A stretch of 64,000 bases of DNA, taken from NCBI GenBank assembly GCA_936941155.1, contig CAKZJE010000116.1:1-64000 (forward strand), in the 5' to 3' direction. Each line of letters begins with the position of its first letter. Positions within the stretch are counted from its first letter, which is position 1. This DNA comes from an uncultured Methylomonas sp. (lineage in GTDB: Bacteria > Pseudomonadota > Gammaproteobacteria > Methylococcales > Methylomonadaceae). Positions 58,955-64,000 of this stretch are shown one piece after another. The position numbers and the translations under genes are program-made. The notes below the pieces were generated by a model that was not told the origin of the DNA, made no database searches, and was given only the letters and a program-made list of their open reading frames with translations.

Positions 58955-60865
58955 ATGAATAGATTTTTAAATTTAACTGCCAGACCTGACAGGTTTTTAA
59001 AACCTGTCAGGTCTCTACTACTGCTGATGTTGTTAATTTTCTGTACAGCCGCCTTTGCCACACCCACCACACCCACCACCGATTTTATTGACAACGGCGA
59101 TGGCACGGTAACGCATAAATTAACGGGCTTGGTATGGATGCGTTGTTCGATGGGGCAAACGTGGGATAAAGCCACTTCAAACTGCACAGGCACGGCGGCA
59201 ACGTACACTTGGGATGCGGCAATAGCGTTGAAAAGTAATTTTGCAGGGAAAAGCGATTGGCGGTTGCCGAATATTGCGGAATTGCAAACGATTGTTGATC
59301 GGGAAAATTTTAATCCTGCCATGAACACCACAGTCTTTCCTAATACACCAAATAACTGGGCGTGGTCTTCTTCTCTCTATGCTTCCAACAGCTACGCGTG
59401 GGGCGTTGATTTTTACAGAGGCAATGATAACGGCGGTTATAAGGACTATAGCGGTATTGTTCGACTCGTACGCGGTGGACTTGGTTCTTTCTCTTTAACT
59501 ACCCCTGCGGCTGATTTTACCGATAACAACGATGGCACGGTCACGCATAAACGCACGGGGTTAATGTGGCAACGTTGTTCCGTTGGGCAAATATGGACAG
59601 GTTCGACTTGTTCAGGCACAGCCAATACTTACACTTATGCCAATGCTATTGCTTTGACCAGTACCTTTACCAGCAAAAACGATTGGCGTGTACCGAATCA
59701 AAATGAACTCTCAAGCATCATAGAGTATGGCAGTTATAACCCTGCGATTAACTCTATAATCTTTCCTAACACACCTAATAGTTGGATGTGGTCTTCCTCT
59801 CCCAGTGCTAATGCTGACTACGCGTGGGCTGTGCAGTTCTTCAATGGCAATATCGACTACACTGGTAAGGACAACAACATCGGTTTCGTTCGACTCGTAC
59901 GAGGACAATGGACTGGCAGTTTCGCATCTAATTTAGACATGACCAATCCAAACTGCCGCTATGTCGCCCCCATTTACAGCGCAATGTGGCAACTGATGAA
60001 AGTCAAACAAGCCCCCAGTTGTGGCGCGGTGTTAAAGTATCACACATGGCGCAATTTCACTTATCAAGAAAATATCGTTGCAACTCAGTACAACATCAAT
60101 CGCCTTGCGAACATCGACACCAGTAACCAGATATTTAATGCCCGTTTAGCCTTAATTGATAACGGCATTTCTGTTCTGAACGATGTGCTTGACCCTGATT
60201 TAAAAAGCGCGGTTTCCAATGGCGTTTTATCATCGAGCGGATATAAATTATCAACCAACATTATGAAATCGAAAGGCATTGTTGCTTCACTTGCCGCCGG
60301 ACAATCACCGTTTAATCTCTCTACCACTGCGGGCAAGCTATTAAACAAAACATTAAAAGACAAAATTATCATCGAAGGTGGCAGTAAAGTTTTATGCAAT
60401 CTGTTTCTGGACAGTGCCGCCGCGCAATCCTGTAGTGATGCAGCCGCAAAAGTATCAGGATGTGTGACAGGATTAGATTGGCAAAGCAAGGCGATGTGTG
60501 TGAAAGATGGGGTTTTCTCATACGTTACAGTCATCAATAATGCGGTAGATATTTTTGACGTTATCAAAATTACCAAAAATCTGAATGGTTATATGCTGAT
60601 TAACGATTATCTTGAAAATTACTATGCCAGAGGTACGGTAGCTGTTCCCACTGATGAAGTGAAATTAGAAAGCGATATTAAAGCCTTTGCCACTAAAATA
60701 ATTTCTATAAATAGCTCTTCTGATTATGACATGGCATTTGTTAAGGCTGGCATTATGGATGGTATTTATAGAACCAATACAGCAGCTTTACACAATGTTC
60801 AATTGGTAGAAAGTGTGCGTAATATGTTGAAACCCAAAACAATCATTGTCACGCCTACTTTTTAG
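58955..60865 (+). CDS. Secreted protein with two DUF1566/Lcl C-terminal-type domains
   Basis: The 636-residue protein has a signal peptide (LLLLMLLIFCTAAFA) whose n-region RPDRFLKPVRS is encoded by a palindromic repeat. Two tandem DUF1566 domains (~42-172, ~184-318) share DNGDGTVTHKLTGLVWMRCS-type starts and VRLVRG ends, with SDWRLPN/NDWRVPN cores. The ~310-residue C-terminus is helical and unrecognised. In Legionella Lcl this fold contributes to adhesion to glycosaminoglycans. It starts 12 bp after the Rpn gene. Confidence 0.82.
   Translation: MNRFLNLTARPDRFLKPVRSLLLLMLLIFCTAAFATPTTPTTDFIDNGDGTVTHKLTGLVWMRCSMGQTWDKATSNCTGTAATYTWDAAIALKSNFAGKSDWRLPNIAELQTIVDRENFNPAMNTTVFPNTPNNWAWSSSLYASNSYAWGVDFYRGNDNGGYKDYSGIVRLVRGGLGSFSLTTPAADFTDNNDGTVTHKRTGLMWQRCSVGQIWTGSTCSGTANTYTYANAIALTSTFTSKNDWRVPNQNELSSIIEYGSYNPAINSIIFPNTPNSWMWSSSPSANADYAWAVQFFNGNIDYTGKDNNIGFVRLVRGQWTGSFASNLDMTNPNCRYVAPIYSAMWQLMKVKQAPSCGAVLKYHTWRNFTYQENIVATQYNINRLANIDTSNQIFNARLALIDNGISVLNDVLDPDLKSAVSNGVLSSSGYKLSTNIMKSKGIVASLAAGQSPFNLSTTAGKLLNKTLKDKIIIEGGSKVLCNLFLDSAAAQSCSDAAAKVSGCVTGLDWQSKAMCVKDGVFSYVTVINNAVDIFDVIKITKNLNGYMLINDYLENYYARGTVAVPTDEVKLESDIKAFATKIISINSSSDYDMAFVKAGIMDGIYRTNTAALHNVQLVESVRNMLKPKTIIVTPTF
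58982..59014. repeat. 33-bp AGACC...GGTCT palindrome inside the Lcl signal peptide
   Basis: AGACCTGACAGGT and ACCTGTCAGGTCT around TTTTAAA; 11 codons, so no frameshift. It supplies the basic residues in front of the hydrophobic core. Confidence 0.85.
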
Positions 60866-60869
60866 CGTT

Positions 60870-60902
60870 ATGACTGCCAGTCCTTTAAAGGACTGGCAGT
60901 CA
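60870..60902. repeat. GACTGCCAGTCC palindrome after the Lcl gene
   Basis: A near-perfect 33-bp copy (ATGACTGCCAGTCC / GGACTGGCAGTCAT around TTTAAA), 5 bp after the stop. Confidence 0.9.
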
Positions 60903-60931
60903 TATTTCCCCAAACTTGAAAAAATCACATC

Positions 60932-61588
60932 ATGGCAACCCAAAACAAAATTCACAATTATTCTGAAGCGGATTTAATGCTACTGTTTAATTTAGAACGT
61001 ATTAAAACCCCTTACATCGCATTAATGACCGAATGGACAAATGCAACCACAACTTTAACAGACACCGAGCAACTTACTTTTAAAAAACTCTGGCTGCGAG
61101 CAATCAAAGAAATTGAAGGCTGGCAAGAAGAAGACTTAAAAATGAAATTCATTGCACCCGTTTTAGAGCTTTCCAACTTGATTGAAAGCGAACAGGTGCA
61201 AAGTTATTTTGAGAAAACGGTTGCTACAACAATTGATGGACATTTTTTAAAAGTAAAAACCGATTTCATGCTGGCAAAAGGCATTTTGGACAAACCACAG
61301 CAACCGTATTTCCATTTTCAAGAATACAAACCGCATAAAAGACCAGTAGGTGATTCGATGGCGCAGTTGTTGGAAGCGTTGTTAATTGCCCAAGAAATCA
61401 ATCAACACAAATTTCCGCTCTATGGCTGTGAGGTGATGGGAAAATATTGGAGTTTTGTGATTTTAGAAAACAAAACTTATTGCACATCAGGTAGTTACGA
61501 CTGCACAAAGCAAGAGGATTTGCTGAAAATTATTGCCATTTTGCGTGAATTTAAACGTCTGTTAATTACAAAATTTTTAACAGCTTAA
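60932..61588 (+). CDS. Hypothetical protein with PD-(D/E)XK-like motif
   Basis: This is a 218-residue soluble protein. FLKVKTDFMLAKG and YFHFQEYKPHKR resemble the Asp and ExK motifs of a PD-(D/E)XK nuclease fold, with SMAQLLEALLIAQEINQ as the following helix. I have no family name for it. It sits between two copies of the GACTGCCAGTCC palindrome, within a repeat-rich zone. Confidence 0.6.
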   Translation: MATQNKIHNYSEADLMLLFNLERIKTPYIALMTEWTNATTTLTDTEQLTFKKLWLRAIKEIEGWQEEDLKMKFIAPVLELSNLIESEQVQSYFEKTVATTIDGHFLKVKTDFMLAKGILDKPQQPYFHFQEYKPHKRPVGDSMAQLLEALLIAQEINQHKFPLYGCEVMGKYWSFVILENKTYCTSGSYDCTKQEDLLKIIAILREFKRLLITKFLTA

Positions 61589-61605
61589 GAATGTTGTAGC
61601 GTTTA

Positions 61606-61901
61606 TGACTGCCAGTCCTCAAAGGCATAGTTATCTACACATCTTTAGTTTAAAAAAGTGTTTATATATCAATTGGATATTGAAATATGTAGGTTGGGTT
61701 AGCTGCTTTTTTCGTCAGAAAAAAGAGCGTAACCCAACAAAGTGCGTCGATTTTAACGCTGAATGTTGGGTTACGCTTATCTCGCTTCGCTCAATAATGC
61801 TAACCCAACCTACAAAAAATTCTTTATTATCAATGGTTTTGGTATAAAAACTATCAAGCTATCTTGTGTAGATACTTATGCCTCAAAGGACTGGCAGTCA
61901 T
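61606..61901. repeat. GACTGCCAGTCC palindrome split by a MITE
   Basis: The left half (ATGACTGCCAGTCC, 61606-61619) and right half (GGACTGGCAGTCAT, from 61888) are separated by ~260 bp. Joined across the duplicated CTCAAAG, they make a normal copy of the family. Confidence 0.85.
61625..61881. mobile_element. MITE-like non-autonomous element, ~257 bp
   Basis: Terminal inverted repeats GCATAGTTATCTACAC (61625-61640) and GCATAAGTATCTACAC (complement of 61866-61881) agree in 14 of 16 bases. CTCAAAG is duplicated on both sides (61618-61624 and 61882-61888), up to nine bases depending on the boundary. The interior carries inverted GTAGGTTGGGTTAGC and GCTAACCCAACCTAC arms and no gene. A transposase must act from elsewhere. 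Confidence 0.8.
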
Positions 61902-61916
61902 GCTCTCAACCGCTTT

Positions 61917-62591
61917 TTACAATAACCCATGTTCAGCAAACGAATAAGGATAACCATCACCGATAATAAAATGATCCAACACCCTAATCTCAAATAACCC
62001 CAAAGCCTGCTTTAATTTATCCGTAATATATTTATCGGATTGGCTCGGCTCATTGATTCCAGACGGATGATTATGGGCAAAAATAACCGCCGCCGCATTA
62101 TGAAATAACGCCCGTTTTGCCACCTCACGCGGATAAACACTCGCACTATCCAGCGTGCCTCTGAACAATTGCTCGCACTCAATAATCCGATGTTGATTAT
62201 CCAAAAACACACAAGCAAACACTTCATAACTATAGCCGCGCAATTGCGAACTCAAATAAGCGCGAGTCGCTTCAGGACTGGTCAACGCACTGCCACGTTT
62301 AAGAATTTCAAAAAAATGCCGCCGCGCCATTTCCAAAACGGCTTGCAATTGCGCATATTTGGCATCCCCTAAACCATGACATTGACAAAAACGCGCATGG
62401 TCAGCAGCTAACAAAGCTTGCAACGAACCAAACTCCGTTAATAAATCTTGCGCTAAATCCACTGCGGTTTTGCCACGAATTCCCACCCGCAAAAAAATCG
62501 CCAATAATTCTGCATCCGATAAAGCCGCCGCGCCTTTTTGCATCAGTTTTTCTCGCGGTCTATCCTCAGCTGCCCAATCTGTTATCGCCAT
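61917..62591 (-). CDS. radC: RadC/JAB domain protein
   Basis: The ATG at 62591 has GGAGAG upstream and gives 224 residues. The HhH part ([40 protein letters not shown]) precedes a JAMM metal site ([16 protein letters not shown]). RadC proteins are linked to DNA repair or recombination, though the role is unsettled. It is divergent from coaBC, the common neighbour of radC in gammaproteobacteria. Confidence 0.93.
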   Translation of the reverse strand: MAITDWAAEDRPREKLMQKGAAALSDAELLAIFLRVGIRGKTAVDLAQDLLTEFGSLQALLAADHARFCQCHGLGDAKYAQLQAVLEMARRHFFEILKRGSALTSPEATRAYLSSQLRGYSYEVFACVFLDNQHRIIECEQLFRGTLDSASVYPREVAKRALFHNAAAVIFAHNHPSGINEPSQSDKYITDKLKQALGLFEIRVLDHFIIGDGYPYSFAEHGLL

Positions 62592-62742
62592 AACTCTCTC
62601 CACTGAATGAATCAACAATTAAACCTTTAAGTCACAATCACCAGTTTTCAAAAGGCTGGCAATCGCTCAAAATTTAAGCATAGAAGAATTCGCTTATCCT
62701 TGCCATAATATCAACGATGTTCAGAAAAAATAGAGAGCAAAA

Positions 62743-63993
62743 ATGAACAACCGAATTTTATTAGCCGTTTGCGGTGGTATTGCAGCCTATAAAGCAGCCG
62801 AGTTGACGCGACTATTGCGCAAAAAAAATGTTGAAGTGCAAGTGGTGATGACTGAATCCGCGACGCAATTTGTATCCGCACTGACTTTTCAAGCGTTATC
62901 AGGCAATCCAGTGCAAACGCGGTTATTAGATGAATATGAAGAACAAGCAATGGGACATATTCATTTAGCGCGTTGGGCAAGTTCGATTGTTATCGCACCA
63001 GCTACTGCCAATATGATTGCTAAACTCAGTTATGGTTTAGCGGATGATTTAGTCAGCACTTTATGTTTAGCAGCTACTTGCCCAATTTATGTCGCACCTG
63101 CGATGAATCAAGCGATGTGGCACAACCCCGTAACACAAGAAAATATTGCTCGTTTAAAACAACGCGGCATCAGCATGATTGACCCAGAACAAGGCGAACA
63201 AGCTTGCGGCGAAACCGGGATTGGACGAATGGCAGAACCTGCCAGCATTTGTGCACGTTTAATTGGCGATAAACCTTATTTAATGCCGCAAACAAATGTT
63301 GATAGCACTCAAAAAACGCGCGGTATTTTAGAGGGCGTGAAAGTGTTAATCAGTGCAGGCCCCACGCGCGAGCCTTTAGACCCCGTGCGTTATATTACCA
63401 ATCGCAGCTCAGGAAAAATGGGCTACGCTTTAGCAGAAGCCGCGTTGCAAGCAGGTGCGAGTGTTACGCTAGTCACAGGCGTGGTCAATTTAAAAGCACC
63501 CGCTGCGGCGGAGGTTGTGCAAGTGGAAACAGCAGAGCAGATGTATCACGCCGTGACTTCCAGAGCCCAAGAGCATAACATTTATATAGGCGCGGCAGCG
63601 GTTGCCGATTACGCCCCCGTGCAAATAAAAGAGCAAAAAATCAAAACTCAAGCGCATGAAAGTACGATTATTTTGCAGAAAACCAAAGATATTTTAGCAG
63701 CGGTTGCTTTATTACCACATCGCCCGTTTGTGGTTGGCTTTGCCGCTGAAACGCATGATTTAGCGGTGTATGCCAAAGGCAAATTGGTACGCAAAAAACT
63801 CGATATGATTGCCGCTAATTGGGTGGGGAAAGAGCAGGGTGGCTTTGATCGAGATGAAAATAGTCTGCATGTTTTTTGGCATGATGGCGATAAAGTTTTG
63901 CCAATGACGAGTAAAACACAGTTGGCGCAGCAGTTAATTGCTTTAATTTCCAAACGAATGAATGAAAAAATGGCAGCAAAAATAGCCCTTTAA
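62743..63993 (+). CDS. coaBC: Bifunctional phosphopantothenoylcysteine decarboxylase / phosphopantothenate-cysteine ligase
   Basis: The protein has 416 residues. The CoaC half has the flavin site VCGGIAAYKAAELTR, the catalytic His in GHIHLARWA, VAPAMNQAMW and the ACGETGIGRM substrate clamp. The CoaB half begins ~GVKVLISAGPTREPLDPVRY and carries VGFAAETHDL and KKLDMIAANWV. The enzyme makes 4'-phosphopantetheine precursor for coenzyme A in two steps. The ATG has weak spacing to GAGAG. The stop is at the window's right edge. Confidence 0.97.
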   Translation: MNNRILLAVCGGIAAYKAAELTRLLRKKNVEVQVVMTESATQFVSALTFQALSGNPVQTRLLDEYEEQAMGHIHLARWASSIVIAPATANMIAKLSYGLADDLVSTLCLAATCPIYVAPAMNQAMWHNPVTQENIARLKQRGISMIDPEQGEQACGETGIGRMAEPASICARLIGDKPYLMPQTNVDSTQKTRGILEGVKVLISAGPTREPLDPVRYITNRSSGKMGYALAEAALQAGASVTLVTGVVNLKAPAAAEVVQVETAEQMYHAVTSRAQEHNIYIGAAAVADYAPVQIKEQKIKTQAHESTIILQKTKDILAAVALLPHRPFVVGFAAETHDLAVYAKGKLVRKKLDMIAANWVGKEQGGFDRDENSLHVFWHDGDKVLPMTSKTQLAQQLIALISKRMNEKMAAKIAL

Positions 63994-64000
63994 AATACAT

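Overview
The window is a low-GC (roughly 40 percent), gene-dense stretch of a gammaproteobacterial chromosome. Gene content (an F-type ATP synthase operon preceded by parB, Mfd, RecB, CoaBC, RadC, type II secretion genes, TRAP transporters) and the many short palindromic repeats and PD-(D/E)XK 'Rpn/transposase-like' genes resemble Beggiatoa/Thiotrichales-type sulfur bacteria. That assignment is inference from gene content only. I found no rRNA, tRNA, CRISPR array or intact insertion sequence.

Layout. 1-2070: 3' part of an Eco57I/type IIG-like DNA methyltransferase. 2217-3982: TRAP transporter membrane subunits dctQM. 4055-8830: accessory zone with a TumA-like regulator, two lamin-tail-domain (LTD) proteins (one carrying a duplicated ricin-type lectin) and a small antitoxin-like gene. 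9140-11439: a voltage-gated-like K+ channel with RCK domains plus a separate RCK protein. 11705-14986: fructosamine-kinase-like protein, TatT lipoprotein, a membrane protein and ParB. 15257-22097: atpIBEFHAGDC with a good sigma70 promoter and a terminator. 22210-26056: frameshifted alpha-carbonic anhydrase, small secreted peptide, pgl, a membrane protein and a family 2 glycosyltransferase. 26214-30593: a three-gene cassette that looks like a new defence or signalling system. 31035-32352: dinJ-yafQ, a decayed vapBC and a nuclease fragment. 32337-41292: recB, an old-yellow-enzyme gene, a DUF3617 protein and mfd. 41308-44594: Rpn nuclease, its fragment, and rloAB (rloB frameshifted). 44951-46321: serralysin-like RTX protease. 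46861-47970: alanine dehydrogenase. 48197-53697: type II secretion genes gspHIJKLMC. 54015-55010: TRAP binding protein DctP. 55479-57872: Lon-family protease. 58142-61588: another Rpn-type nuclease, a DUF1566/Lcl protein and a PD-(D/E)XK-like protein. 61917-63993: radC and coaBC.

How genes work together. The TRAP transporter parts (QM, TatT, DctP) sit at three separate loci within 53 kb. The atp operon is complete. The T2SS cluster holds the minor pseudopilins and the inner-membrane platform L/M/C, but the secretin, ATPase, GspF and major pseudopilin are not here. Several independent anti-phage or toxin modules (type IIG-like MTase, the MTase-kinase cassette, dinJ-yafQ, vapBC remnant, rloAB) are scattered among housekeeping genes.

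Most notable. (1) The 26214-30593 cassette encodes an HsdM/HsdS-like protein with degenerate catalytic motifs (ICCGVG, EPPF) fused to a coiled coil and a histidine kinase. It overlaps a receiver-domain protein carrying a HEPN-like RNWLAH motif. (2) At least eight copies of one palindromic repeat, plus two further palindrome families, some of which lie in frame inside recB and inside the signal peptide of the Lcl protein. (3) A ~257-bp MITE-like element with inverted ends and a target duplication, inserted into one of these palindromes.
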